Assembly (NCBI RefSeq): GCF_009834875.1
Contig: NZ_WVHT01000004.1
Location: forward strand, 434,001 to 498,000
Length of the DNA: 64,000 bases
From: Hufsiella arboris
GTDB lineage: Bacteria; Bacteroidota; Bacteroidia; Sphingobacteriales; Sphingobacteriaceae
Direction of reading: 5' to 3'
A model generated the notes under the pieces. It was given only the letters and a program-made list of their open reading frames with translations. It did not search any database and had not been told where the DNA came from. This document shows, in pieces, positions 26,088-35,889 of this stretch. Positions within the stretch are counted from its first letter, which is position 1; every line of letters starts with the position of its first letter. The position numbers and the translations under genes were made by a program.

Positions 26088-27581
26088 CTAATTAACTACG
26101 CTTCCGCCACTAAGTTTTAATGTATGGCGGATACAGTCCGGCAGCTCATCCTGGTAGTGCGTTACATAAATCAGCGTCAGATTTGTTTCCCGGAACATGG
26201 AATCGACCAGTTCTTTGAAATGCCGCTGCTGCTGTTCATCCAGTCCCTGGCAGGGCTCATCAAGTATCAGCAAGGGCGGATTTTTCACCAGCGCCCTGGC
26301 TAATAAACAAAGCCGCTGAACACTTGCAGGTACCTTTTTAAATAACTGCTTTGCATGTTCCTGTATCCCAATAAGCTCCATCCATTGCATGGCAATTGCC
26401 GCAAGCTTTATCGAACTCGCACGAAACAGTCCCATTGTATCGTAAAAACCCGATTCAACAACCTGCAGACAGTTTGAACTCGTTGCAAAATATTGAAGCA
26501 TTTCCGGAGATACATAACCGGTTTTAGATTTTATGTCCCATATACTTTCGCCGCTGCCCCGCTTTCTGTCGAACAAAAAAATATCGTTTGAATATGCCTG
26601 AGGATTATCGCCGTTTACAAGGCTCAGCAATGTCGACTTACCGGCTCCGTTATGCCCCATCAACGCCCATGCCTCACCCTGCTTTACCACCCAGTTTACG
26701 TCCCGGAGAACGGTGACGTCGCCATATCTTACGTTAACGTTTCTCATGCTAATGATCTCATTATATACTTCTACTGGTTTGGCAGACAGAAGATCATGAA
26801 GTTTAGCCTGGTCTGCTTCTTTTAAAGCAGGGATATCGACCATATCGGGTTTAAAATCGCTGCGATGCATTTCATTAATGATTTGCCCTTTATCCAAGAT
26901 CGCCACATGAGTAAGCACTTCAGGTATTTCCGACGGCGAAGTAGCCATAATAACGGTTATCCCGAAATTGACAATGTCATTAACCAGCGAATGAAGTTCT
27001 TTGCGAGTGTCGGTATCAAGGCCGGTAAACGGACTGTCAAGTAGTAACAACAGCGGATTTCGCAGCAGTGATGCGGCAATCAGCAGGCGCCTGGTTTCCC
27101 CGTTTGAAAGCTTGATAAGCTGTTTATCAAGCAAGCTGGTGAGATGCAGCCGCTCTGTCACTTTCTGAACTGTCCAGTAATTCCTGCCGTCCGGAATTTT
27201 AATTGCAGTCAGGTAATCCTTTACAACCATCGCGTCTTCCGAGTCTTCGGAGTTATAGCGTTGCTGGTAATAAAAATCGGAAGTATTTGACAGATTCTTA
27301 AAATGATGTTTTTGAGGAACGTACGATATAAGATGCTGGTAAGTAAACAGCGGATCGTCAATACGATGCCGGGAGACATATTCATCGTGAAAACCGTAGG
27401 AGACTTCGGTACCGGTAATATTCAGCTTTCCGGCGATAGCGGCAAGTAAGGCGCTTTTCCCAGAACCGCTTGGCCCAAGCAGTGCCCAACTTTCGCCTTT
27501 TTTAACACTGAAGCTGAGGTTTGAGAAAAGCTTCTGATCCAGGTACCTGATATCGGCATTTCTAAGTGACAAAAAATTCAT
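26088..27581 (-). CDS. modF: Double ABC ATPase, ModF/PhrA-like
   Basis: A 497-residue cytosolic protein with two ABC nucleotide-binding domains and no membrane segments. Domain 1 has Walker A GPSGSGKS near 36 and signature LSNGETRR near 160. Domain 2 has Walker A GHNGAGKS near 310, the family-typical GSGESIWDIKSKTGYVSPE, and Walker B LLILDEPCQGLD near 435. This architecture and the NGDNPQAYSNDI segment match ModF. ModF is named from molybdate loci, but its role is unclear. In domain 1, Walker B reads LLLLDSP, with Ser in place of the catalytic Glu, so that site may bind but not hydrolyse ATP. It is divergent from the ABC exporter genes at 27741. Confidence 0.85.
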   Translation of the reverse strand: MNFLSLRNADIRYLDQKLFSNLSFSVKKGESWALLGPSGSGKSALLAAIAGKLNITGTEVSYGFHDEYVSRHRIDDPLFTYQHLISYVPQKHHFKNLSNTSDFYYQQRYNSEDSEDAMVVKDYLTAIKIPDGRNYWTVQKVTERLHLTSLLDKQLIKLSNGETRRLLIAASLLRNPLLLLLDSPFTGLDTDTRKELHSLVNDIVNFGITVIMATSPSEIPEVLTHVAILDKGQIINEMHRSDFKPDMVDIPALKEADQAKLHDLLSAKPVEVYNEIISMRNVNVRYGDVTVLRDVNWVVKQGEAWALMGHNGAGKSTLLSLVNGDNPQAYSNDIFLFDRKRGSGESIWDIKSKTGYVSPEMLQYFATSSNCLQVVESGFYDTMGLFRASSIKLAAIAMQWMELIGIQEHAKQLFKKVPASVQRLCLLARALVKNPPLLILDEPCQGLDEQQQRHFKELVDSMFRETNLTLIYVTHYQDELPDCIRHTLKLSGGSVVN

Positions 27582-27740
27582 CGCACACGATATTCGTAAT
27601 TAAAAGCTAATTAAAAAATTCTTCCGGATAACATATCAGTTACAGTATATTGCATTACTAAAAAAAGGCATTTAGATGCCCGTGTAACAATGAAACATTC
27701 AGCTATTCTAATTAACGTTTATTAATCTTCAACTAAGTAC

Positions 27741-28655
27741 ATGCTCAGTATCCGAAATATCGTCAAGCAGTATGCCAGCCACCGCGCATTAGACGATGTA
27801 AGTCTTGAAATCGAAAAAGGTAAAATATTTGGCCTGTTGGGGCCTAACGGCGCAGGCAAAACTTCGCTGATCCGTATTATCAATCAAATCACAGCGCCTG
27901 ATGCGGGTGAAGTTTATTTTAATGGCGAGAAGTTAAATCCGGACCATATAAACAAAATCGGATATCTGCCGGAAGAACGCGGACTTTATAAAAAAATGAA
28001 GATCGGCGAGCAAATGCTTTACCTGGCGCAGCTTAAAGGCATGTCGAAAAATGATGCCGTCAGCCGTATTAAATATTGGTTTGAGAAGATGGAAATCCAA
28101 AGCTGGTGGGATAAAAAAGTGGAAGACCTCAGCAAAGGAATGCAGCAAAAGGTACAGTTTGTGGCAACGGTAGTGCACGGTCCGGAGCTGCTGATACTCG
28201 ATGAACCCTTTTCCGGATTCGATCCGGTTAATGCAGAAATGATCAAGGACGAGATCCTCGAACTGAATAAAAAAGGAGCGACAATCATTTTCTCTACTCA
28301 CCGCATGGAGTCCGTGGAGCAGTTGTGCGATAATATCGCTTTGATCAATAAATCGCATAAAATACTTGACGGCCGACTGAAAGATATTCGTAATTCGTAC
28401 CGGAGCAACACTTACAAAGTTGAGTATACCGGCGAACCGGTAACAATCGATCAGCCTGAATTCGAAACGATATCAGCCTCTGCGCATGAAGAACTGCAAA
28501 CCCTGACAATCAAGTTAAACAATGGAAAGTCGGTAAACGACCTGCTGTCGAGCCTGATGCCCAAAGTAACCATACACCAGGTAAACGAGGTTATACCGAC
28601 AATTAATGATATTTTCATACAACGTGTAAGCGAAAAAGGCGCTGTAACCCTTTAA
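27741..28655 (+). CDS. ABC exporter ATP-binding subunit, NatA-like
   Basis: A 304-residue ATPase. Walker A GPNGAGKTS lies near 36, signature LSKGMQQK near 133, Walker B LLILDEPFSGFD near 153 and the H-loop STHRMES near 190. A C-terminal extension of about 80 residues follows the ABC domain, as is usual for DUF4162-type ATPases. It is followed after 11 nt by its permease partner. Together they form a NatAB-like export system, whose substrate (Na+ in the named family) cannot be read from sequence. Confidence 0.92.
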   Translation: MLSIRNIVKQYASHRALDDVSLEIEKGKIFGLLGPNGAGKTSLIRIINQITAPDAGEVYFNGEKLNPDHINKIGYLPEERGLYKKMKIGEQMLYLAQLKGMSKNDAVSRIKYWFEKMEIQSWWDKKVEDLSKGMQQKVQFVATVVHGPELLILDEPFSGFDPVNAEMIKDEILELNKKGATIIFSTHRMESVEQLCDNIALINKSHKILDGRLKDIRNSYRSNTYKVEYTGEPVTIDQPEFETISASAHEELQTLTIKLNNGKSVNDLLSSLMPKVTIHQVNEVIPTINDIFIQRVSEKGAVTL

Positions 28656-28666
28656 TCTAAGCAATC

Positions 28667-29989
28667 ATGAATAAAATATTACTCATCATACAACGTGAAT
28701 ATATGAGCCGGGTGCGGAAGAAATCCTTCCTGGTGATGACTTTCCTGGTTCCCGGCCTGATCATCGGGATGTACGGCCTTATTGCTTATCTAACAATCAC
28801 CGGGGGAGACAAACTGGCAAATGTTAAGGTTCTGGATGAAAGCGGCGTCTTCGCGGGAAAATTCAAAAACACCAAAAGCGTCCTTTTCAGCGACATAAAA
28901 GGGAATGTTGCAGAAGAGAAGAAGAAGGTCGCCGGGGAAGATGAAGGCTTCCTGCTTTACATACCGACCAATATTCAAACCGGCGGAAAGACTGAAATGT
29001 ACTCTAAGAAGAAAGCCGGCATATATGTTCTGAGCAATATCGAAGACCAGATGAACGAGATCATGCGGACGAAGCAGCTTCACGATGCTGGCATTGACCT
29101 CGCTACGCTGGATAAGATCAAACCGGATTTTACTATCGACTCGAAAGAAATTACCGCGGAAGGCGAAAAAGACAGCAGCTCGGGCGCCGCCTATGGTGTT
29201 GGTTTTGCAGCGGCAATATTGATTTACATCGCCTTGTTTATTTATGGCTCACAGGTGATGCGAGGTGTTATCGAAGAAAAAACCAACCGTATTGTTGAAG
29301 TAGTGATATCTTCCGTTAAGCCTTTTCAACTGATGATGGGCAAAATTATCGGGATCGGTTTGGTCGGACTTACCCAATTTCTTTTATGGATCATATTGTC
29401 CACTACATTGACGAGCGTTGCCAGCTCCGCTTTCTCACGCCCTGACCCTGCGCCGATTGTAAAAACACAGCATCAGACAGGCTCACAAAAGAAAATGGCC
29501 GATGCTCAGAAAAGCGCCAGCGACGGGCCTGGTGCCGCCTTTATGAAAGCTATGGATACTATCGACTTCAAGTATATCTTAGCGCTTTTCCTGACTTATT
29601 TTCTGGGCGGCTTTATGTTGTATAGCGCATTGTTCGCCGCAGTTGGCTCGGCTGTCGACAACGAAACGGAAACCCAGCAGTTTATGCTGCCGATAACGCT
29701 GCCTTTATTGTTTACTTACATTATGGCTTTCAGCTTTATTGTAAACAATCCTGATAGCACCTTATCTTTCTGGCTGAGTATCATCCCTTTCACCTCGCCT
29801 ATCGCCATGATGGTTCGGATTCCTTTCGGTGTCCCCGGCTGGGAAATCGCGCTTTCCGTCGCTTTGTTGATTGGAGGGTTCATCCTCACCACCTGGATCG
29901 CATCACGCATCTACCGTGTTGGGATATTGATGTATGGAAAGAAAACCAGTTACAAGGAGTTGGTGAAGTGGTTTAGTTATAAGGAGTAA
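28667..29989 (+). CDS. ABC exporter permease subunit, NatB-like
   Basis: A 440-residue inner-membrane permease of the ABC-2 type. One N-terminal membrane helix (about 22-45) is followed by a large extracytoplasmic domain (about 50-170) and then five or six membrane helices. The pattern MRGVIEEKTNRIVEVVISSVKPFQLMMGKIIGIG is the family hallmark. It is translated with the preceding ATPase, and a strong terminator follows at 30019-30043, closing this two-gene operon. Confidence 0.92.
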   Translation: MNKILLIIQREYMSRVRKKSFLVMTFLVPGLIIGMYGLIAYLTITGGDKLANVKVLDESGVFAGKFKNTKSVLFSDIKGNVAEEKKKVAGEDEGFLLYIPTNIQTGGKTEMYSKKKAGIYVLSNIEDQMNEIMRTKQLHDAGIDLATLDKIKPDFTIDSKEITAEGEKDSSSGAAYGVGFAAAILIYIALFIYGSQVMRGVIEEKTNRIVEVVISSVKPFQLMMGKIIGIGLVGLTQFLLWIILSTTLTSVASSAFSRPDPAPIVKTQHQTGSQKKMADAQKSASDGPGAAFMKAMDTIDFKYILALFLTYFLGGFMLYSALFAAVGSAVDNETETQQFMLPITLPLLFTYIMAFSFIVNNPDSTLSFWLSIIPFTSPIAMMVRIPFGVPGWEIALSVALLIGGFILTTWIASRIYRVGILMYGKKTSYKELVKWFSYKE

Positions 29990-30018
29990 GAACAAGTTTA
30001 TATTTGAATAGCCATTCC

Positions 30019-30043
30019 GGCCTGTCAACTGACAGGCCTTTTT
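30019..30043 (+). terminator. Rho-independent terminator
   Basis: A perfect 8 bp stem GGCCTGTC/GACAGGCC with loop AACT, followed by five T. It closes the ABC exporter operon. Confidence 0.9.
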
Positions 30044-30162
30044 GCGATAGCCTCGAAACACAGACGTTAGATATCTGATGCTGTTAGCCCTTCAATATCA
30101 GCAAGTCAGTCAATGAATAATCAAAAATATTGATTAATATGCATCAACCAATTAACCAATTC

Positions 30163-32265
30163 ATGAGAAAAATATTTCTAAGCCTTTTGTATGCCCTGGC
30201 AACATTCAGCCTGCAGGCGCAAACGAATCCATTGACAGCCAGCCAGGGAAAGACCACGCTAAACTTTTCACTTTCCTCACAGGGCGAGCCGAAATACACG
30301 GTGAAGTTCGCTGGTCGGGATGTAATCAGGCCCTCAGCATTGGGTTTCGTTCTAAAGGACAAAACATCATTCGATAAGAACTTTGTGCTGCTGTCTTCGG
30401 AAATTAAAAATGTCGACGAAACCTGGCAACAGCCCTGGGGAGAAGTGAGCCAGGTGCGCAACCATTACCAGGAACTAACAATACACTTAAAACAAAATAC
30501 GACACCAGCGGGTCTGTTAGACATTATTTTCCGCGTGTTTGACGACGGCGTCGGCTTTCGTTACCATTTCCCGAAACAAGAAGGATTAAACTATTTCATC
30601 GTTTCGGATGAACTGACACAGTTCAACCTAACCGGCGACCATAAAGCCTGGTGGATTCCCGGCGACTATGATACGAATGAATATTCTTACACTAACTCAC
30701 CGCTGAGCAAAGTCGATGCTTTCCCGGTACGTGATGCCGCAACCGATATCGCTGTTCGCGAAGTTGCCGACCGGTATTCCGTCCAAACGCCGCTGATGCT
30801 TAAATCGGCCGATGGTTTATATCTGAATATACATGAAGCAGCGTTGGTTAATTTTCCGGCAATGCAACTGCATGTTGATAGAACAACATTTGGCTTGTCT
30901 TCTAGCCTGGTGCCCGATGCCGTGGGAAACAAAGCGTATTTGCACGCACCTTTCAGCACGCCATGGAGAACCATAATGGTAAGCAACAAAGCCGCGGACA
31001 TACTTTCGTCGAAAATGATCCTGAACCTGAACGAACCTTCAGTGATTAAAAATACCGACTGGATCAAACCGATGAAATTTGTGGGCGTATGGTGGGAAAT
31101 GCAGATCGGGAAAAGTACGTGGAGTTATGCAAAATCAGCAGATGATGTAGATGCCAGCGGGAAATTGATTCCAAGCGGCAAGCACGGCGCCAACACTGAA
31201 AATGTTAAACATTTTATTGATTTCGCAGCTAAGAACGGAATCCAGGGTGTATTGGTGGAAGGCTGGAACGTTGGCTGGGAAGACTGGTTCGGTAACTGGA
31301 AGGAGAATGTTTTTGACTTTATTACTCCCTATCCGGATTTCGATGTCAAAGCTCTTCAGGACTACGCGAAGGCCAAAGGCGTTAATATCATTATGCATAA
31401 CGAAACCTCCGGTTCTGCTACAAACTACGAGCGGCAGCTTGATACCGCCTATGGCTTTATGAACAAGTTCGGCTATACCTCGGTAAAAACAGGTTATGTA
31501 GGCCGGATCATCCCACGTGGCGAACATCATGACGGACAATGGATGGTAAATCATTATGAGCGCGTTGCCCAAAAAGCTGCAGAGCATAAAGTGATGGTCG
31601 ACATGCACGAACCTATGCGCCCAACCGGTTTGCAACGCACCTATCCAAACTGGCTGGCCAGTGAAGCCGGGCGGGGTAACGAATATAACGCCTTCAGCAC
31701 CGGCAATAACCCGGAACACGAAACTATTATGCCATTTACAAGGCTTATCGGCGGACCGATGGATTATACTCCGGGCATCTTCAAAATTAAAGGTTACTCT
31801 GACGTTCCGGGACGGCAGGTTCATACCACGCTTGTCAAACAACTTGCACTTTATGTAACCATGTACAGCCCATTGCAAATGGCTGCCGATCTTCCTGAGA
31901 ATTACGAACAGCATATGAATGCATTTCAGTTCATTAAAGACGTTCCGGTTGACTGGGATGACACACGGATCCTGGAAGCTGAACCGGGTGATTTTGTAAC
32001 TATCGCCCGAAAAGGAAAAGGAACAAATGACTGGTTTATTGGAGCAGTAACAGATGAAAACGCCCGCGTAAGCACGATCAATCTCGACTTTCTTGACAAA
32101 GGAAAAAAATACGAGGCGATTATTTACGCTGATGGCTCGAACGCAAGCTGGAACAACAACCCGGAAGTGTATTCAATTAAGAAAATGACGGTTACGTCAA
32201 AATCAAAGATAAACCTCGTTTTAGCTGCAGGCGGCGGTGCCGCTGTCAGTATTAAACAATTATAG
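30163..32265 (+). CDS. Glycoside hydrolase family 97 alpha-glucosidase (SusB-like)
   Basis: A 700-residue exported enzyme that releases glucose or galactose from alpha-linked sugars. The ATG at 30163 is chosen because it gives a clean signal peptide (MRKIFLSLLYALATFSLQAQ); the longer frame begins with non-coding-like sequence. An N-terminal beta-sandwich (about 20-270) precedes the catalytic barrel. Glutamates lie in HNETSGS, VDMHEPMRPTG and ASEAGRGNEY. This fits the inverting branch typified by SusB rather than the retaining branch, which uses Asp. It is an orphan here, with no SusC/SusD pair or regulator alongside. A terminator follows at 32297-32329. Confidence 0.93.
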   Translation: MRKIFLSLLYALATFSLQAQTNPLTASQGKTTLNFSLSSQGEPKYTVKFAGRDVIRPSALGFVLKDKTSFDKNFVLLSSEIKNVDETWQQPWGEVSQVRNHYQELTIHLKQNTTPAGLLDIIFRVFDDGVGFRYHFPKQEGLNYFIVSDELTQFNLTGDHKAWWIPGDYDTNEYSYTNSPLSKVDAFPVRDAATDIAVREVADRYSVQTPLMLKSADGLYLNIHEAALVNFPAMQLHVDRTTFGLSSSLVPDAVGNKAYLHAPFSTPWRTIMVSNKAADILSSKMILNLNEPSVIKNTDWIKPMKFVGVWWEMQIGKSTWSYAKSADDVDASGKLIPSGKHGANTENVKHFIDFAAKNGIQGVLVEGWNVGWEDWFGNWKENVFDFITPYPDFDVKALQDYAKAKGVNIIMHNETSGSATNYERQLDTAYGFMNKFGYTSVKTGYVGRIIPRGEHHDGQWMVNHYERVAQKAAEHKVMVDMHEPMRPTGLQRTYPNWLASEAGRGNEYNAFSTGNNPEHETIMPFTRLIGGPMDYTPGIFKIKGYSDVPGRQVHTTLVKQLALYVTMYSPLQMAADLPENYEQHMNAFQFIKDVPVDWDDTRILEAEPGDFVTIARKGKGTNDWFIGAVTDENARVSTINLDFLDKGKKYEAIIYADGSNASWNNNPEVYSIKKMTVTSKSKINLVLAAGGGAAVSIKQL

Positions 32266-32296
32266 CGTTCCGGATAATTCATTTAAATCAAAGGAG

Positions 32297-32329
32297 AGCG
32301 GGCAACAATTGATTTGTTCCCGCTTTTTT
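32297..32329 (+). terminator. Rho-independent terminator after GH97 gene
   Basis: AGCGGGCAACAA and TTGTTCCCGCT pair with one bulged base, followed by a run of T. Confidence 0.85.
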
Positions 32330-32358
32330 GTTGTACATAAGTATATTCGCTAAACACA

Positions 32359-33285
32359 ATGAAAAACAGAACCGCTGTTATCGATCTGGGTACAAATACT
32401 TTCAATTTAATCATAGCCGAAAAAAATGAAGGGGCGTTAAACGAGCTCGTCCATTTAGAGGAAGGCGTTAAACTTGGCGAAGGCGGAATTAATAAGGGAA
32501 ATATCCAGGAAGCCGCTTTTCTGCGTGGAATGCAAATGATGAAACATTTCTCAGGATTGCTGAAGAAATATGAAGTTTCAAATTATAAAGCAATAGCCAC
32601 GTCCGCCATCCGCAATGCAAAAAACGGTCCGGACTTCATTAAACAGGTTAAAGTGCAAACCGGAATTGTTATCGAATCCATCAACGGACAAAAGGAAGCG
32701 GAATATATCTATGGTGGAGTAAAATCGTCTGGCGCTTTAAGCGATAAGACCTCTTTAATTCTCGATATCGGTGGCGGAAGCGTGGAATGTATTCTGTGCA
32801 ATCACTCGGAATTATTCTGGAAAGAAAGTTTTGAAATTGGAGCTGCAAGGCTAATGGATATCTTTCATAAAGAAGATCCTATCCCGTCAGAAAAAATCAC
32901 CGAACTGAACCGTTACCTGGAAGAAAAACTGGAACCTTTATTCGAGCAGTGCAAGATATTCAAGCCACATAATCTCATCGGTTCGGCTGGCGCTTTTGAC
33001 ACCTTTGTTGAGATGATCGAAACAGAGAAAGGAAATGATGTCGATCTGAGAGAACTGAAAACTTATCTTTTTGATTCGATAGCCTTTGCGGAAATAACAG
33101 ATTGGCTTTGTACATCCAGTCACGAACAGCGTATAAATCGAAAAAGCATTATTCCCCTCCGTGTCGACATGATTGTAACGGCATCCATACTAACGGGATT
33201 TATTATTGAGAAGCTGGGAGTAAAAGAAATTGGAATGTCGGCTTATTCGATGAAAGAGGGGATATTAAGTAAGCTTATACGCTAA
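32359..33285 (+). CDS. Ppx/GppA-family phosphatase
   Basis: A 308-residue member of the exopolyphosphatase/guanosine pentaphosphatase family (actin-like ATPase fold). The phosphate-1 motif is VIDLGTNTFNLIIAE at the N terminus, and the phosphate-2 motif is LDIGGGSVE near 137. SAIRNAKNGPDF and NGQKEAEYIYGGV are also diagnostic, the latter carrying the catalytic Glu. At about 300 residues it is the short form that lacks the C-terminal HD-type domain, as is common in Bacteroidota. Likely roles are polyphosphate or pppGpp hydrolysis. It is monocistronic. Confidence 0.92.
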   Translation: MKNRTAVIDLGTNTFNLIIAEKNEGALNELVHLEEGVKLGEGGINKGNIQEAAFLRGMQMMKHFSGLLKKYEVSNYKAIATSAIRNAKNGPDFIKQVKVQTGIVIESINGQKEAEYIYGGVKSSGALSDKTSLILDIGGGSVECILCNHSELFWKESFEIGAARLMDIFHKEDPIPSEKITELNRYLEEKLEPLFEQCKIFKPHNLIGSAGAFDTFVEMIETEKGNDVDLRELKTYLFDSIAFAEITDWLCTSSHEQRINRKSIIPLRVDMIVTASILTGFIIEKLGVKEIGMSAYSMKEGILSKLIR

Positions 33286-33728
33286 AAAGAGCTCTTGGAT
33301 TTCCTGAAAAAGTCTCCGATCGTTTTAATAACGTCGATCTCTATTAATCCATGCCATCTTATCATAAGCGATTGCAGACCCTGTAACTAATCGTACAGCA
33401 ACCGCTTTTTGTCAAATCTTTTCATACGGCCCTGAGAACGGTCACTATGTTTTATAACGCGAGAAAGAGGTTAGAAGTAATCGCTGTCTTCCGGGGGCGT
33501 CAGGCTGAATTGTAATTTAATTGACGTGAAAATTATGGACAATTCCTTATACAACCTTGACAATGATGAAGGTGTTGGCACGGTATTGCTATAATTTAAA
33601 GGACAAAAAATATAAAGTCCTTAAGCAAAAAAGTAGTTGAACTTGTTTGACGTCTTCGGAAACCTTGATCAGCTCAAAAAACTTTAATGCCTGGGGATTT
33701 AAAATTAACAGCTCTCTTATAGAAAATT
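33286..33728. other. Gap without a recognisable gene
   Basis: No credible gene. A short stretch resembling AAATCTCCGACCGGTTTAAA of 34330 appears at about 33310, hinting that parts of the two gaps flanking the 33729 lipoprotein gene share ancestry, but similarity is weak. Confidence 0.4.
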
Positions 33729-34133
33729 ATGAAAAAACTTATTTTAACTGTATTCGCTTTAACAGCGTTAGCGTTTTCGTCGTGCAAAAAAGGCCCCTAT
33801 TATGAATATCAAACTTCTCTTTTCCCCGATCCGGTAACCGATGACGGAACTATTTCACACGATTATATCGCTTCACATAATGACTGGCTGTGCACAGGAA
33901 TAGAGCACGGCAACGGTAAGCAACATAGAAACAATCAAACTGCTATGCTCTTTAAAACCGGGCTGGATAATCCGGTTGGTAAGAAGGCTTATGCTGCAAA
34001 ATTAATTGAGCCAGTTGATCCTTCTTTCGCAAAAGACCCACAGTACCAAAAAATAGGTTTTAAGATTACCGGAAAGAAATTACTTGAATTGACCCTGTAT
34101 GCAGAAAATCATCAAACTGATTCTTATCCCTGA
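33729..34133 (+). CDS. Small hypothetical lipoprotein
   Basis: A 134-residue predicted lipoprotein. Signal peptide and lipobox (MKKLILTVFALTALAFSSC, Cys at 19) are followed by KKGPYYEYQ. The mature part has no domain I recognise. It is rich in His, Asn and aromatic residues in the middle (HDYIASHNDWLCTGIEHGNG). No operon partner is nearby. The C terminus is short and may be complete. Confidence 0.65.
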   Translation: MKKLILTVFALTALAFSSCKKGPYYEYQTSLFPDPVTDDGTISHDYIASHNDWLCTGIEHGNGKQHRNNQTAMLFKTGLDNPVGKKAYAAKLIEPVDPSFAKDPQYQKIGFKITGKKLLELTLYAENHQTDSYP

Positions 34134-34522
34134 TTAGCAAAACTATCGGGCCAACGCAGGTGCTTAAATGCCTGGAAACAACAAATTCACGGATAAAATA
34201 TCGCTTTGAGATTCCGGAACGCGGTATTTTATCCATTCGCATATTCATACAACTTCGAGTAACTGACGTATTTTTGCTTAACTTATAAGCGCTGATAGAA
34301 TCCGGACGGCCTCTATGGATTTACTAATAAAAATCTCCGACCGGTTTAAATAAAGTGGTTTAACCCAGAAAGAGGCCTTTTAGATCTTTGGCGTCAATAC
34401 CGGTTGGAGGCCTTACTGACTTAGGGACAAACATTGACTTAAAAATTACGGGAAACTTGTCAAAACAGTCGTTTATCCACGCTGGAGTAGTCGCCGGCAT
34501 CGGCATGCATAAAATTTATCGC
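34134..34522. other. Gap without a recognisable gene
   Basis: About 390 bp separating the lipoprotein gene from the convergent maf gene. Short frames on either strand look random. No clear terminator or repeat was seen. Confidence 0.4.
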
Positions 34523-35098
34523 TTAGGCGTCAAATAGCCTCAACAATTCCTGGTACAACTTTTCCGTTGGCAATCCAACCACATTGGTATACGACCCATT
34601 GATTCGTTCAATTCCGATCAAACCGATCCATTCCTGGATACCATAAGAACCGGCTTTATCCATCGGCGCGAAATTGTCGACATAGTATGTTATCTGTTCA
34701 TCCGTTAGCGGACGGAAATAAACTTCCGACACATCGTAAAACGAATGCATTTTATCCTGGTAAAACAGGCAGACGCCGGTAATGACCTCGTGCATATTGC
34801 CTGCAAGCGTTTGCAGCATTGCAACCGCATGCTCGGGACTTCCAGGTTTACCAAGTATCTGTTCGCCGATTACAACAATCGTATCGGCCGTTATAACTAT
34901 TTCATCTTCCACCAATTCATCGAAGGCTTCCGCTTTCTTTTCGGCGATAAAAAGTGCAACTTCTTCAGGCCGGAGATTATTGGGATACGACTCATCCACA
35001 TCTTTCAGGACTACTCTAAAATCAAGGCCCAGAAGTTTTAAGAGTTCCTGGCGGCGTGGCGACTTTGAGGCAAGGATAATGGGCTTTGTCTGATTCAT
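34523..35098 (-). CDS. maf: Maf nucleotide pyrophosphatase
   Basis: A 191-residue Maf/YhdE-family nucleoside triphosphate pyrophosphatase that hydrolyses non-canonical or dTTP/UTP-type nucleotides in the cytosol. The N-terminal LASKSPRRQELLKLLG is the family signature. ITADTIVVIGEQILGKP holds the catalytic Asp region, and YGIQEWIGL plus NVVGLPTEKLY close the fold. The start at 35098 gives the usual length; the frame extends upstream into the preceding gene. It follows the KdsC-type phosphatase by 4 nt. Confidence 0.93.
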   Translation of the reverse strand: MNQTKPIILASKSPRRQELLKLLGLDFRVVLKDVDESYPNNLRPEEVALFIAEKKAEAFDELVEDEIVITADTIVVIGEQILGKPGSPEHAVAMLQTLAGNMHEVITGVCLFYQDKMHSFYDVSEVYFRPLTDEQITYYVDNFAPMDKAGSYGIQEWIGLIGIERINGSYTNVVGLPTEKLYQELLRLFDA

Positions 35099-35102
35099 AA
35101 TC

Positions 35103-35639
35103 TTAAGCAGATGGAATACTGTCGTCGTGTGCGGATGGCTCGGCATCATACCATTTCTGCTGCACTTTTAGGACCTTTTCAATCACATCACGTACGCAAC
35201 CGGCGCCACCATTTTTAGGGGAGATATAGGCACTGATCGCTTTGACTTCCTCAACAGCGTCTGCCGGGCAAGCCGAAACGCCGACGGCTTTCATAACGGC
35301 AATATCCGGCACGTCATCCCCGATGTAAAGCACCTCGCTATCAACTAACGAATGAGTTTGTTTAACCTCGTTGTAAACATCGATCTTTTTGTCAATACCG
35401 AGGTGAACTTCGGTGATGCCAAGTCCGTTAAGTCGTGCAACGACACTTTTTGATTTTCCGCCGGAAATGGCGCAGATCTTAAAACCTTTTTTAACGGCAA
35501 GCTGCATCGCGTAACCATCACGCACATTGAATTTTCGCAATTGCTCGCCTGTTTCAGTAACAAGCACGGTGGCGTCCGTTAAAACACCGTCAATGTCGAG
35601 AATAATTGCTTTGATAGAATGAAGCTTTTGAAGAAACAT
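35103..35639 (-). CDS. KdsC-type HAD phosphatase (KDO-8-phosphate phosphatase)
   Basis: A 178-residue HAD-superfamily phosphatase without a cap domain. Motif I LDIDGVLTDA carries the nucleophile and the DGVLTD pattern typical of KdsC. Motif II is AISGG, motif III Lys is within GIDKKIDVY, and motif IV is YIGDDVPD. KdsC releases phosphate from KDO-8-P during lipopolysaccharide core synthesis, a fitting role for a Gram-negative. The start at 35639 (MFLQKLHS) excludes an upstream extension that overlaps iscX. It lies in a run with maf and the DUF2520 gene. Confidence 0.9.
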   Translation of the reverse strand: MFLQKLHSIKAIILDIDGVLTDATVLVTETGEQLRKFNVRDGYAMQLAVKKGFKICAISGGKSKSVVARLNGLGITEVHLGIDKKIDVYNEVKQTHSLVDSEVLYIGDDVPDIAVMKAVGVSACPADAVEEVKAISAYISPKNGGAGCVRDVIEKVLKVQQKWYDAEPSAHDDSIPSA

Positions 35640-35646
35640 CTTAAGA

Positions 35647-35889
35647 TTATTGGTTGTCTCTCCACTCGTAAACCCAGGCCGATTGAATTTGCTCCAAATG
35701 CCCTTCAGTTGATTCCTCACGTGTACCGGCAAAATTCGGCAATTGCAAAATCCACTCGAGCAAATCGGTAAACCTTATACGGTAAATCTGCGATTCGCCG
35801 AATTCGTCGCCAAACTTTTCGTAAAGGCCCATGGCAATATCTTCGTGGTCGTTCCAATGTATCGGAAGGGCGTATTTATCTTGTATCAT
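35647..35889 (-). CDS. iscX: IscX-like iron-sulphur assembly protein
   Basis: An 80-residue acidic protein. The core WNDHEDIAMGLYEKFGDEF, then IRFTDLLEWILQLPNF and the C-terminal IQSAWVYEW match the IscX (YfhJ) pattern of W-x-D, RFTDLxxW and a terminal W. IscX binds the desulfurase IscS and modulates iron-sulphur cluster assembly. Its ATG overlaps the stop of the PIN-domain gene as ATGA. A 2Fe-2S ferredoxin lies just beyond the toxin-antitoxin pair, and an HscA-like Hsp70 is at 59625. Confidence 0.85.
   Translation of the reverse strand: MIQDKYALPIHWNDHEDIAMGLYEKFGDEFGESQIYRIRFTDLLEWILQLPNFAGTREESTEGHLEQIQSAWVYEWRDNQ

Noticed and set aside
31135-31914. Long minus-strand frame opposite the GH97 gene (259 codons)
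   Set aside because: Antisense shadow of a well-supported gene with intact family motifs.
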